The notes: generated by a model from the letters alone, not told the origin. Positions 9,901 to 19,086 are shown, numbered from the stretch's first letter. The stretch is 64,000 bases of DNA from Colwellia sp. Arc7-635 (GCF_003971255.1 NZ_CP034660.1:124001-188000), one strand, 5' to 3'. Made by a program: numbers and translations.

Positions 9901-12645
9901 ATGCCAACTTCTGACCAATCACCGCTCATTTTAGTCGATGGTTCATCCTATTTATTCCGTGCATATCACGTACCATACTTACAAGCTTTATCAACTTCAG
10001 CAGGCCAACCTACGGGTGCTATAACTGGCGTTTTGAATATGTTCAGAAGCCTGAAAAAAGACTATCCCAATGGTAATATTATTGCGATATTTGATGCTAA
10101 GGGGAAAACGTTTCGTAATGACATGTATTCAGAATATAAAGCGAATCGACCACCCATGCCGGATGATTTACGCACGCAAATTGCGCCAATACATGAAATT
10201 ATCACTGCCATGGGTTTGCCGCTTTTAGTTATTGAAGGCGTTGAGGCAGATGATGTTATTGGCACGTTATCGCACCAAGCAACGGCATTAGGTATTGAGA
10301 CTGTGATCTCTACCGGCGATAAAGATATGGCTCAGTTAGTTAATCCGCATGTGCGTTTAATTAATACCATGACCAATGTTGAGATGGATGAAGCTGGCGT
10401 TATTGAAAAGTTTGGTGTGCGTCCTGACCAAATAATCGATTACCTTGCCTTGATGGGCGATAAAGTTGATAACATTCCAGGTGTTGAAAAATGTGGCCCT
10501 AAAACGGCAGTAAAATGGTTAACTGCACATCCTAGTTTAAAAGAAGTAATGGAACATGCTGATGAAGTTAAAGGTAAAGTAGGTGAGAACTTACGTACCG
10601 CTTTAACACATTTACCACTTTCTTATGAGTTAGCCACCATCAAGCTTGATGTTGAACTTGAGCAAACCGTTGCTGAACTAAAACCTGTAGCACCAGATAC
10701 CGAAGCATTGAGATCACTTTATCAACAATATGAACTCAAACGTTTGTTAACTGATTTAGATGCAGGTGATAGCAAAACAGCTAACGCTGTGACAGAGACT
10801 AGCGTTGAAGTTGCAGAACTTCCTGCAGACGTTGATAGCGAATACGAGATTATTCTCGATAAAGCGAGCTTTACCGTTTGGCTTGAAAAACTAAAGGCTG
10901 CTGAGCTTTTTGCTTTTGATACAGAAACCACCAGCGTTGATTATATGAAAGCTAAGTTAGTTGGCTTGTCATTTTGTATTGAAGCCGGAAAAGCAGCTTA
11001 TGTACCATTGACCCATGATTATATTGATGCACCAGAGCAACTTGAACTGGACTGGGTACTTGAGCAATTGAAACCGTTACTCGAAAGTGGAACCTGCCTT
11101 AAAGTCGGGCAAAATTTAAAATATGATGCCAATGTACTTTCGCATTACGATATTGTAATGCAAGGTATCGCATTTGACACCATGCTTGAGTCTTACTGTT
11201 TTAATAGTGTCGCAACACGCCATAATATGGATGCTTTAGCAGATAAATATTTAGGCTATAAAACGGTACATTTTGAAGATATCGCAGGTAAAGGCGCAAA
11301 ACAGTTAACCTTTAATCAAATAGAGATTGAAAAAGCGGGTCATTATGCCGCTGAAGATGCTGATATTACCATGCGTTTACATCAAGCTATTTACCCACAG
11401 TTAGCCAACATACCATCGCAGTTATCGGTATTTACTGAAATTGAAATGCCATTACTTCCTGTGCTTGCTCGTATGGAGCAACACGGCGTATTAATTGATT
11501 GTGATATGTTAGCTGAGCAAAGTCAGTCAATTGGCGCACGTTTAGCCGAGTTAGAAATTGAAGCGCATAACTTAGCCGGCAAAAGTTTTAATCTAAGTTC
11601 GCCTAAGCAGCTACAGGTTATCTTATTTGAAGAGCTAGAAATTCCGGTCATTAAGAAAACACCGAAAGGGGCGCCTTCAACGGCGGAAGAAGTGCTACAA
11701 GAATTGGCATTAACTTATCCATTACCGAAAGTTATTTTGGAAAACCGTGGATTGAGTAAGTTGAAGTCAACTTATACTGATAAATTACCATTGTTGGTTG
11801 GCGCAACAACGAATCGTGTTCATACCTCTTATCATCAGGCGGTTACTGCGACGGGTCGTTTATCTTCGACCGATCCAAACTTACAAAACATTCCAATTCG
11901 AAGTGAAGAAGGGCGTAAAATACGCTTAGCTTTTATTGCGCCGAAAAATCACAAGATTGTCGCGATAGATTATTCTCAAATTGAATTGCGCATCATGGCA
12001 CATTTATCTGATGATCCAGGGCTTGTGAAAGCTTTTTCTGAAGGTAAAGATGTTCATAAAGCCACAGCAGCAGAAATATTTGCGGTACCGCTTGACGAAG
12101 TAACCACAGATCAACGTCGTAGTGCGAAAGCGGTTAACTTTGGCTTAATTTATGGTATGTCAGCATTTGGTTTAGCGAAACAGCTTAATGTTCCTCGCCA
12201 TACGGCACAAGCGTATATGGACAAGTACTTTGAACGTTATCCTAATGTTTCTCAGTATATGGAAGATACGCGTCAGAAAGCGACCGAGACGGGCTATGTT
12301 GAAACCTTATTTGGCCGTCGACTTTATTTACCAGACATTAATGCAAAAAATGGTATGCGTAAAAAAGCGGCTGAACGTGCTGCTATTAATGCACCAATGC
12401 AAGGTACCGCTGCAGATATTATCAAGAAAGCTATGTTGGCGGTTGACGCTTGGATATTAGAGCAAAACGACCCTAGAATTAAAATGACCATGCAAGTTCA
12501 CGATGAATTAATTTTTGAAATTCATCAAGACATTGTTGAAGCAACAACAGCGACTTTAGTTGAGATAATGAATAACGCTATTACCATGAGCGTACCGCTT
12601 ATTGCCGAGGCGGGTATTGGCGATAACTGGGAGCAAGCTCATTAG
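9901..12645 (+). CDS. polA: DNA polymerase I
   Basis: Repair and Okazaki-fragment polymerase with all three activities. The 5' nuclease domain occupies about residues 1-300 (LVDGSSYLFRAYH, GDKDMAQL). The proofreading exonuclease is intact, with D340 and E342 in FAFDTET, the conserved Asp of QNLKYDANVL, and the YAAEDAD motif. The polymerase motifs are IDYSQIELRIMAH (A), RRSAKAVNFGLIYG (B) and MQVHDELIFE (C). ATG 9901 gives 914 residues beginning MPTSDQSPLILVDGSS, which matches the family start. The upstream ATG 9850 would add 17 unrelated residues. A terminator follows at 12754. In many gammaproteobacteria spf and engB directly follow polA. Here a different putative RNA gene follows, and engB lies 12.5 kb away. 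Confidence 0.98.
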   Translation: MPTSDQSPLILVDGSSYLFRAYHVPYLQALSTSAGQPTGAITGVLNMFRSLKKDYPNGNIIAIFDAKGKTFRNDMYSEYKANRPPMPDDLRTQIAPIHEIITAMGLPLLVIEGVEADDVIGTLSHQATALGIETVISTGDKDMAQLVNPHVRLINTMTNVEMDEAGVIEKFGVRPDQIIDYLALMGDKVDNIPGVEKCGPKTAVKWLTAHPSLKEVMEHADEVKGKVGENLRTALTHLPLSYELATIKLDVELEQTVAELKPVAPDTEALRSLYQQYELKRLLTDLDAGDSKTANAVTETSVEVAELPADVDSEYEIILDKASFTVWLEKLKAAELFAFDTETTSVDYMKAKLVGLSFCIEAGKAAYVPLTHDYIDAPEQLELDWVLEQLKPLLESGTCLKVGQNLKYDANVLSHYDIVMQGIAFDTMLESYCFNSVATRHNMDALADKYLGYKTVHFEDIAGKGAKQLTFNQIEIEKAGHYAAEDADITMRLHQAIYPQLANIPSQLSVFTEIEMPLLPVLARMEQHGVLIDCDMLAEQSQSIGARLAELEIEAHNLAGKSFNLSSPKQLQVILFEELEIPVIKKTPKGAPSTAEEVLQELALTYPLPKVILENRGLSKLKSTYTDKLPLLVGATTNRVHTSYHQAVTATGRLSSTDPNLQNIPIRSEEGRKIRLAFIAPKNHKIVAIDYSQIELRIMAHLSDDPGLVKAFSEGKDVHKATAAEIFAVPLDEVTTDQRRSAKAVNFGLIYGMSAFGLAKQLNVPRHTAQAYMDKYFERYPNVSQYMEDTRQKATETGYVETLFGRRLYLPDINAKNGMRKKAAERAAINAPMQGTAADIIKKAMLAVDAWILEQNDPRIKMTMQVHDELIFEIHQDIVEATTATLVEIMNNAITMSVPLIAEAGIGDNWEQAH

Positions 12646-12753
12646 GGAATAGGGCGAATTTGACGAGATTATTATTGATTGTTTGAAATTTAATCCGTCG
12701 TATCCCGCTCTTATTAGTAACACTAAATGATCCCTTCATGTGTGTGTTTTTTT

Positions 12754-12780
12754 AGGCCTCTTTTTAGAGGCCTTTTTTTT
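12754..12780 (+). terminator. Rho-independent terminator after polA
   Basis: AGGCCTCT and AGAGGCCT form an 8-bp perfect stem with a TTTT loop, followed by eight T. It lies about 110 bases after the polA stop. Confidence 0.92.
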
Positions 12781-12908
12781 GCTTTAAATTTTAGCTATTT
12801 GTCTTAACTTAACCTGCGTAGTAAATGAAAAAACTAGTAACCAGCACATTTAACTTTAGCTTTTATAGTGATAAAGGAACAAAAGTGAAAATAAATTACA
12901 CTTTGTGC

Positions 12909-12938
12909 TTTACAGGTTTAGAGTTGTTACTCTATAAT
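12909..12938 (+). promoter_or_regulatory. Sigma70-type promoter with internal dyad, drives the small RNA at 12945
   Basis: TTTACA (12909-12914) and TATAAT (12933-12938) are separated by 18 bases. A dyad TAGAGTTGTTACTCTA (12919-12934) fills the spacer and overlaps the -10, where a repressor would block polymerase. The same layout with the same spacing recurs on the minus strand at 27809-27838. Confidence 0.7.
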
Positions 12939-12944
12939 GGCTTT

Positions 12945-13035
12945 GTTCCTAACGTGAACGCTTGTTGTAATAATTTATATTTCTAGCTCTCCTCATAGCT
13001 TGTACGCCAATAACTTTGTTGTTGGCTTTTTTTTT
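12945..13035 (+). ncRNA. Putative small RNA, copy 1 of a two-member family
   Basis: A predicted 91-nt RNA between polA and a small Cys-rich gene. The promoter places the start at G12945. The 5' end can fold as GUUC-N7-GAAC. Next come an unpaired UUGUUGUA and AU-rich stretch, then a hairpin with AGCU arms and the loop CUCCUCAU, then a terminator with a 9-bp stem (GCCAATAAC/GTTGTTGGC, 13006-13026) and nine T. The first 40 bases from the -35 match copy 2 at 32 of 40 positions without gaps. It sits where spf (Spot 42) lies in other gammaproteobacteria but does not resemble Spot 42. The CUCCU loop is complementary to a Shine-Dalgarno core, so translational control is a guess. A 33-codon GTG frame (12885-12986) overlaps it, but the matching frame in copy 2 is closed. 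Confidence 0.7.
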
Positions 13036-13280
13036 GCCTAAATAAAAATTTATTCTGCGACTAATAAAAAATTCATTTTGTAATTTTATTCTTATTTTTG
13101 TAATTTAATTACATTATGATGCGTGCTACCTATATTTTTAAAGTTGAGTCATTTTGGCTCATTGTGCTGATAAATCATTTGTTATCAGAGGTTGGTAAGT
13201 TCGATTTTGCTGATTTCGATCAATAACTAGATTTTTCTAGCTGATATTATCAACACAGATTTAATCAGCGGAGAATTGTG

Positions 13281-13376
13281 ATGGGATGTTGTGGACAATG
13301 TGGCGGTGAAGGCCATGAACCAGTAGCAGAGCAAGAGCAAACAGAAGAGTCAGTTGAAACAACTGAAGAAGAGTAA
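13281..13376 (+). CDS. 31-residue Cys-rich, acidic-tailed small protein
   Basis: ATG 13281 is preceded by GGAG at 13270-13273 with good spacing. The peptide starts MGCCGQCGGEGHEP and ends in a strongly acidic, Glu/Thr-rich tail (EEE*). Three Cys in CCGQC suggest a metal or cluster ligand, but this is inference. Its own terminator at 13391 supports a real transcription unit. It resembles small CCGSCS-motif-type proteins, annotated without known function in marine gammaproteobacteria. I cannot confirm membership without a profile search. It is cytosolic by sequence, with no signal or membrane segment. Confidence 0.72.
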   Translation: MGCCGQCGGEGHEPVAEQEQTEESVETTEEE

Positions 13377-13390
13377 GCATATTGAAAACT

Positions 13391-13416
13391 AAAAAGCAGC
13401 ATGAGCTGCTTTTTTA
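13391..13416 (+). terminator. Terminator of the 31-residue gene
   Basis: AAAAGCAGC and GCTGCTTTT flank a short ATGA loop and run into T. It starts 15 bases after the stop codon. Confidence 0.88.
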
Positions 13417-13810
13417 TTGTCTAAAATTTACTGCTATGAACAGAATTAATAACATGCTTCATTCTTCTTCAGCCGTGTCGTACCAATGTAGATGTGACCT
13501 ATAGCTAACAATTATCCGGCCTAAAAAGTGTCTGCTTTTTTACACGCTAACCTTATTCAATAATATGTCTCAACGAAGCGGTTTCGGTTAAGATGTTCCC
13601 AAACTTAAGCCGGTATAACCGACATTATTTTTCAGCATGCCGACTACTTTTATATGCGCTCTAAACAGTATTAATCACTTTGTGAGATAAGTAACCTGAA
13701 CTTTACATTATAGGTAAGGTCTACAGCCGAGTAATATCGCTAAACTATGTACTTATGAGCTATATCGATATTATGACAAGATATATCATGATTGAACCGA
13801 GGAAAAAATT
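13417..13810. other. Intergenic region before the M16 protease gene
   Basis: About 390 bases without a gene. GAGG about ten bases before the TTG at 13811 is the ribosome site of the next gene. No clear promoter, RNA or repeat was seen. Confidence 0.4.
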
Positions 13811-16660
13811 TTGAAAAAATGGACGTTACCACTGTTGCTGACTTTTTTGACGGCATGTGAAAATAGCAATATGTCGGAAGATACGACTTCTGCTAGCAAA
13901 CTATCTGGCATGAGCTTCGTTGAGCAAGTTAAAGCAAAACCAGGGCAAACCGTTATTCCATATCGAAAATATACCCTTGATAACGGCTTAACGTTAGTAC
14001 TTCACCAAGACACGTCTGATCCGCTAGTGCATGTTGATATGACCTATCATGTTGGCTCTGGCCGCGAAGAATTAGGCAAGTCTGGCTTTGCGCATTTTTT
14101 CGAACATATGATGTTCCAAGGTTCAGAACATGTTGCAGACGATGAGCACTTTAAAATAGTGACAGAATCTGGCGGCACCATGAATGGAACGACTAATAGT
14201 GATCGCACTAATTATTTTCAAACCGTTCCAGCCAATCAACTAGAGAAAATGCTTTGGTTAGAAGCCGACCGCATGGGCTTTTTAGTTGATGCTGTTACGC
14301 AAGAAAAATTTGAGATACAACGAGAAACGGTAAAAAATGAACGTGGCCAAAGCTATGAAAACCGACCTTATGGACTATTCAGAGAACGTGTAGCTGAAGC
14401 TATGTACCCAGTAGGACATCCTTATTCATGGCAAACCATTGGTTATATTGATGATTTAAATCGCGTTAATGTTAATGATTTAAAAGCCTTTTTCTTACGT
14501 TGGTATGGCCCTAATAATGCCACTCTAACGATAGGTGGTGATATTGATGTTGATAAAACCTTGGCCATGGTTAATAAATATTTCGGTACTATTCCTCGTG
14601 GTCCAGAAGTAAAAATGCCAGAGAAACCTAGTTTTACTATTGATGCTGACCGTTATATTTCAATGGAAGATAATGTGCATTTACCTTTAGTGTATATGTC
14701 TTATCCTACAGTGAGCGTTAGGCATGAAGATGAAGCGCCATTGGATTTACTCTCAAGCATTTTAGGTGCGGGTAATACCTCATTACTTTATAAAAATTTG
14801 GTGAAAAACCAATTTGCAGTGCAAGCATCAGTGACTCATCCATGTGCAGAGCTAGCTTGTACTTTTAATTTGTTAGCGTTACCGCATCCTGCCTCGGGTA
14901 AAACTTTAGCGGATATGGAACAAATTATTCGTGAAACTCTAGTCGAATTTGAAGCTCGTGGTGTAGAAGATGATGATTTAGTAAAAGCGAAAGCGTCGAT
15001 GGAAGCAAATTTTGTTTTCGGTTTACAAAGTGTCGCCGGAAAAGTTAGCCAACTTGCTGCGAATGAAACCTTTAAAGGTAATCCAAACTATATTGAGCAA
15101 GATATTGCCCGTTATGCTGATGTAACTAAGGCTGATGTTATGCGGGTTTATCGCAAATATATTAAAAATAAACATGGCGTTATTATGAGTGTAGTGCCGA
15201 AAGGACAAACTGCGCTTGTTGCTGCGAAAGACAACTTCACACCACAACCACGTGTTATTCCTGAGCTGACTAAAACGTTAGATAGCGACCTGACTATACG
15301 TAAAGCTAGCGATAATTTCGATCGTAGTATAATTCCTGTCGCAGGCGCGAATAAAGCGGTTGAAGTACCACAAATGTGGCAAAAAACGTTAGCCAATGGC
15401 ATGAAAATACTGGCAACGCAGAGTAATGAAACACCAACAACATCAATATTAATTAAAATCCCTGCGGGCCATTATTACGAAAGTAAAGAAAAGGCCGGTA
15501 CTGCGGTCCTGTTAGCGGCAATGCTAAATGAGTCAACAACTCAGCGTAGTACGGAAGAGATGAGCAAGGCCTTACAAAAACTTGGGGCTTCTGTCGGTAT
15601 TTCAGCGGGTAGTAATTATTTAGCGATTAATATTAATGCTTTAACAAAACATTTAGATGCGACGCTTGCACTCGTTTATGAAAAGCTAACAGCACCGGCA
15701 TTTTTAGCGAGTGAATTTGACCGTAATAAAAACAACGCTATTCAAGGGGCTATTAACGGTAAAAAAGATGCTGGATATTTAGCAGCAAGTGCTTATCGTC
15801 AACTATTACAGGCTGATAATATTGCAGCAACATCGAGTCAAGGTTCAGAGGCATCTTTAGGTAATATTGAACTAGCCGATATTAAAGCGTTGTACCAGCA
15901 ACAAGTGAAACCAAAAGACAGCGAAATAATCGTGGTTTCAGATTTAGATAAAAGCAGTGTTTTGAAGTCTTTAGCGGTATTTAAACCATTAACAGGGGCA
16001 GGTAAAAAACTCTCATTAACGTTGCCTAAATCGACAGCTAAATTAGGTGTTATTTACTTAGTAAATAAAGATAATGCAGCTCAATCTGTTATTCGTATTG
16101 GTAAACGCTCACTTACTCAAGACGTTACGGGTGAGTACTATCGTGCTTACTTGATGAACTTCCCATTGGGCGGTGCTTTTAACAGTCGTATTAATTTAAA
16201 TCTACGAGAAGATAAAGGCTACACATACGGTGCTAGATCTTATTTTTATGGTGACAAATTCTCTGGTGCCTACACTGCTAGTGCCGAAGTTCGCGCTGAC
16301 GTAACTGATAAGTCAATTGTTGAGTTTGTTAAAGAAATTAAGAACTATGCAGAGCATGGTATTAGTGATGAAGAGCTTATGTTTATGCGTAATGCTATTA
16401 ATCAACAAGACGCACTGAAATATGAAACACCGGGCAGTAAACTGAGCTTTTTAGCACAGATACTCGAACATAATCTTACTGCTGATTTTGTTAAAGTACG
16501 AACCGATATTGTAGCGAATATTAGCAAAGCAGAAATTAATGCTTTAGCGAAAAAACACTTAGATATTAATTCGATGCTAATGGTCGTGGTTGGCGATGCT
16601 AAAACGTTAAAACCGCAATTAGAAGCGTTAGGTTATGAAGTGATTGACTACGAAATATAG
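13811..16660 (+). CDS. M16 family zinc peptidase, lipoprotein
   Basis: A 949-residue pitrilysin/insulinase-type protease, probably anchored as a periplasmic lipoprotein: the N-terminus reads KKWTLPLLLTFLTAC, with lipobox LTAC. The catalytic zinc motif HFFEH is at residues 95-99, with the downstream Glu supplied around FEIQRETVKNERGQ. The chain has two M16 halves. The second (from about residue 520, WQKTLANGMKILA) lacks HxxEH and would close the clam shell, as in tandem M16 proteins. Translation starts at TTG 13811 behind GAGG. The bidirectional terminator at 16683 separates it from the convergent S10 peptidase. The substrate is unknown. Scavenging of peptides is likely. Confidence 0.92.
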   Translation: MKKWTLPLLLTFLTACENSNMSEDTTSASKLSGMSFVEQVKAKPGQTVIPYRKYTLDNGLTLVLHQDTSDPLVHVDMTYHVGSGREELGKSGFAHFFEHMMFQGSEHVADDEHFKIVTESGGTMNGTTNSDRTNYFQTVPANQLEKMLWLEADRMGFLVDAVTQEKFEIQRETVKNERGQSYENRPYGLFRERVAEAMYPVGHPYSWQTIGYIDDLNRVNVNDLKAFFLRWYGPNNATLTIGGDIDVDKTLAMVNKYFGTIPRGPEVKMPEKPSFTIDADRYISMEDNVHLPLVYMSYPTVSVRHEDEAPLDLLSSILGAGNTSLLYKNLVKNQFAVQASVTHPCAELACTFNLLALPHPASGKTLADMEQIIRETLVEFEARGVEDDDLVKAKASMEANFVFGLQSVAGKVSQLAANETFKGNPNYIEQDIARYADVTKADVMRVYRKYIKNKHGVIMSVVPKGQTALVAAKDNFTPQPRVIPELTKTLDSDLTIRKASDNFDRSIIPVAGANKAVEVPQMWQKTLANGMKILATQSNETPTTSILIKIPAGHYYESKEKAGTAVLLAAMLNESTTQRSTEEMSKALQKLGASVGISAGSNYLAININALTKHLDATLALVYEKLTAPAFLASEFDRNKNNAIQGAINGKKDAGYLAASAYRQLLQADNIAATSSQGSEASLGNIELADIKALYQQQVKPKDSEIIVVSDLDKSSVLKSLAVFKPLTGAGKKLSLTLPKSTAKLGVIYLVNKDNAAQSVIRIGKRSLTQDVTGEYYRAYLMNFPLGGAFNSRINLNLREDKGYTYGARSYFYGDKFSGAYTASAEVRADVTDKSIVEFVKEIKNYAEHGISDEELMFMRNAINQQDALKYETPGSKLSFLAQILEHNLTADFVKVRTDIVANISKAEINALAKKHLDINSMLMVVVGDAKTLKPQLEALGYEVIDYEI

Positions 16661-16682
16661 TTTAAGTCGATATAGTGTTAAT

Positions 16683-16719
16683 AAAAAATGCCAGTCAATT
16701 AATCTGACTGGCATTTTTT
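16683..16719. terminator. Bidirectional terminator between convergent peptidase genes
   Basis: AAAAAATGCCAGTCA and TGACTGGCATTTTTT form a stem usable on both strands, between the M16 gene (plus) and the S10 gene (minus). Confidence 0.92.
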
Positions 16720-16759
16720 ATGGTGAATATTTTTACGCTAACGCTTATTAGCGATTAAA

Positions 16760-18283
16760 TTACGGCTTGCTGTGATATTTTGCCGGTGTTTTTTTATTGG
16801 GTAATGTTGCTTGTATAAACTGACGAATATCTTGATTAGAAGATTCTAAGTCTTGATAACGTAGGTACATCATGTGGCCACTTTTATAACCTTTAAACGA
16901 GAGTCTATCTTTCATTTTTCCGCTAGGGTCAAGTTGGGATAGCGTATATTTCGCGTCAAAGTAATTGGTTGCGCCGTCATAATAACCTGACTGTATCATC
17001 ACGTTTAAGTAAGGGTTTTGTGCCATGGCTAAGCGCAAGTTTTCGCCAGTTTTATTATTACTTCTGTCCCAAGGATGCACATTGCCGAACATGTTGTATT
17101 TAATGTCGGTTTTATAGTTAAGCTCTTCCCGTAAATAATAGTTAATAGCAGGTGTAAAGCTGTGTAACCAAGACGTTAGCTCAGCGTTATAATCAGGGCG
17201 GCTACCGGTAACTTTTTCGTCAATGCCCAAATAGCGAGAATCTAAACGACCAACCGTTTGCTCACGATCACGTAGTATTTCTTTCCAGAAATAAGACGCT
17301 TCAATATCTAAGTTATTACGCAGAACTTCTTGTACTGATAAACCAGAGTAATGTGCTACTTTTTCTGCGATACGCTGCTTCTCTTCAGCGGCAATAAATC
17401 CACCTTTGGCAAGGGCTGGTAGATATTCATTCAGTGTAAAACTTTCAATTTCAGGCAAGATCTCTAATAGATCACGACTTTGTAAATCACTGGCTAAGGC
17501 TTTATGGTACCAAGCTGTCGCGGCGAAATATGGTAAACGATTAGCTGCTTTTACTGGGCCATCACGTTTAATGCCGATATCCGTTGGCGACACTAAAATA
17601 ACGCCGTTAAGATACATCCATTGGCGAGCTTGTAATTCTAACGCTAAGCCAGATACGCGAGTAGTACCGTAGCTTTCGCCAATAAGGTACTTAGGTGACT
17701 GCCAACGATTATTACGGGTAACAAAAGTATTTACCCAATCAGCCAGGTATTTAACGTCAGCATTAACGCCAAAAAACATTTTCTTCTGTGTTTCTTTTGA
17801 AGGCATTTTGCCATCTTTACCTGATAAAACACGTGAGTAGCCAGTATTAACCGGATTGACGAAAACAATATCGGCAGTATCTAAAATAGAAAACTCATTG
17901 GTTTTTACGCCATACGGTTGTAGCGGAAAGCCTTCATTATCAACATTGAGTACTTTAGGACCGGTATAAGCAACATGCATCCAAACTGATGCTGAGCCTG
18001 GACCGCCGTTAAATGAAATTAATAATGGACGTGCTGCCTTATTTTTTACTTTGGAGCGTTGATAATAGGTATAAAACAGTGTTGCTGTCGGGTTACCTTC
18101 TTCATCCCATACGGGCTGTGTGCCAGTGGTTGCCGTGTAGTCAAAAGACTTACCATTAACTTTAGTGCTGTGCTTAGTGGTGCTACTTTCATCAATAGCA
18201 ATTTTGCGCTCAAAATCAGCATTGGCCAATGGCGATAACAATAGCAATAAGCTAAATATCGGTACTAAATGCCTAATTCTCAT
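16760..18283 (-). CDS. Secreted S10 family serine carboxypeptidase-like protein
   Basis: Alpha/beta-hydrolase peptidase of the S10 group. The oxyanion motif NGGPGSASVW, the nucleophile elbow GESYG and the catalytic His near the end (KSGHMMYLR) are all present. The Asp is probably in SGYYDGATNYFD. A signal peptide, MRIRHLVPIFSLLLLLSPLANA, precedes DFERK. I took ATG 18283 because AAGGA precedes it and the signal peptide then begins at residue 1. The frame extends to 18352, but that adds 23 residues ahead of the signal. The length is 507 residues. Probably periplasmic or secreted peptide degradation. Confidence 0.9.
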   Translation of the reverse strand: MRIRHLVPIFSLLLLLSPLANADFERKIAIDESSTTKHSTKVNGKSFDYTATTGTQPVWDEEGNPTATLFYTYYQRSKVKNKAARPLLISFNGGPGSASVWMHVAYTGPKVLNVDNEGFPLQPYGVKTNEFSILDTADIVFVNPVNTGYSRVLSGKDGKMPSKETQKKMFFGVNADVKYLADWVNTFVTRNNRWQSPKYLIGESYGTTRVSGLALELQARQWMYLNGVILVSPTDIGIKRDGPVKAANRLPYFAATAWYHKALASDLQSRDLLEILPEIESFTLNEYLPALAKGGFIAAEEKQRIAEKVAHYSGLSVQEVLRNNLDIEASYFWKEILRDREQTVGRLDSRYLGIDEKVTGSRPDYNAELTSWLHSFTPAINYYLREELNYKTDIKYNMFGNVHPWDRSNNKTGENLRLAMAQNPYLNVMIQSGYYDGATNYFDAKYTLSQLDPSGKMKDRLSFKGYKSGHMMYLRYQDLESSNQDIRQFIQATLPNKKTPAKYHSKP

Positions 18284-18422
18284 AACACTATCCTTAATAA
18301 GTAATTTTAACTGTGCGTGTAGACTTGTGCTTTGAGCGTACTGCAGTACCAATAAAAAATCATAATTAAAAGTTAAAATGAGTATTTCTAGCGATTAATA
18401 ACTTTATCTTCAAGCTTGGGCG

Positions 18423-19001
18423 CTATGTGCAATCGTTTAGGTAAACCACGATAAGGTGGTCTCCTGTCAGTGTGGCGTAGTTTTCTGGCAAGTTGGTTAT
18501 CTGTATTAAGTGTTGAGCGGGTAAGGTCATGATTTTTTGCTCGCCGTTTATAGTTAATAAAGCATCTTTGAATAAACTATAAATAAAACAAAGCTGACCC
18601 GTGCCAAGCGCTTGGCCTTTTGCTTGGGGATAACACGCTACTTTGGTGGTAAAGCGTGTGGTACGAGTGATGATATTGAAATCGGTAATTTCATTGCTAT
18701 GTAAATTGCCGACAGTTTTATCGCCACCATCAAAAGTAGAAATATCGAGTAAACGTGTTAGGCGATCAATTTTATTGTCGTTGTGTTGTAAATTAATACC
18801 GTCACCATCAATTAAAATAAGGTTACGGGTATATCCAGAAAAGTTAGAAAAAACGCCATCTTCAACCACGCTTGCCATGCTTAGACGCCAGTCAAAATCA
18901 TCTAAAGTGCCGCCATCGTTTATTGCCATCTCGATGGTTTCGCCTTGGCCATTTTTCCATGGAACGGTTTTAAATTGTCTAGGTGGAATAACTTTGATCA
19001 T
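18423..19001 (-). CDS. HutD/Ves family cupin protein
   Basis: A 192-residue protein with the family start IKVIPPRQFKTVPWKNGQGETIEMA and FDWRLSMASV, diagnostic of the HutD/Ves group (DUF886). The structure is a bicupin. The molecular role is not settled: HutD accompanies histidine utilisation genes and Ves was named from a cold-stress phenotype. No hut gene is nearby, so the Ves-type reading is as good. It has no signal peptide. Its promoter region is shared head to head with the barrel gene at 19212. Confidence 0.85.
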   Translation of the reverse strand: MIKVIPPRQFKTVPWKNGQGETIEMAINDGGTLDDFDWRLSMASVVEDGVFSNFSGYTRNLILIDGDGINLQHNDNKIDRLTRLLDISTFDGGDKTVGNLHSNEITDFNIITRTTRFTTKVACYPQAKGQALGTGQLCFIYSLFKDALLTINGEQKIMTLPAQHLIQITNLPENYATLTGDHLIVVYLNDCT

Positions 19002-19086
19002 GTGGGTGCCCTTAAATAAGCAAGCCTAGTGAGTAAAATATTAAAAGCATAACGTGAAGAGATTAATATGTCTGTGATAAGGAGAT

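Noticed and set aside
12885-12986. 33-codon GTG frame with an AAGGA site overlapping the small RNA at 12945
   Set aside because: The matching frame at the homologous copy (27713-27838) is interrupted, while the RNA features are kept, so an RNA gene explains the conservation better. A short peptide cannot be fully excluded.
12945-13035. Identification as Spot 42 (spf) from its place after polA
   Set aside because: The RNA lacks the Spot 42 5' sequence and unpaired regions as I know them, and it has a close paralogue 15 kb away.
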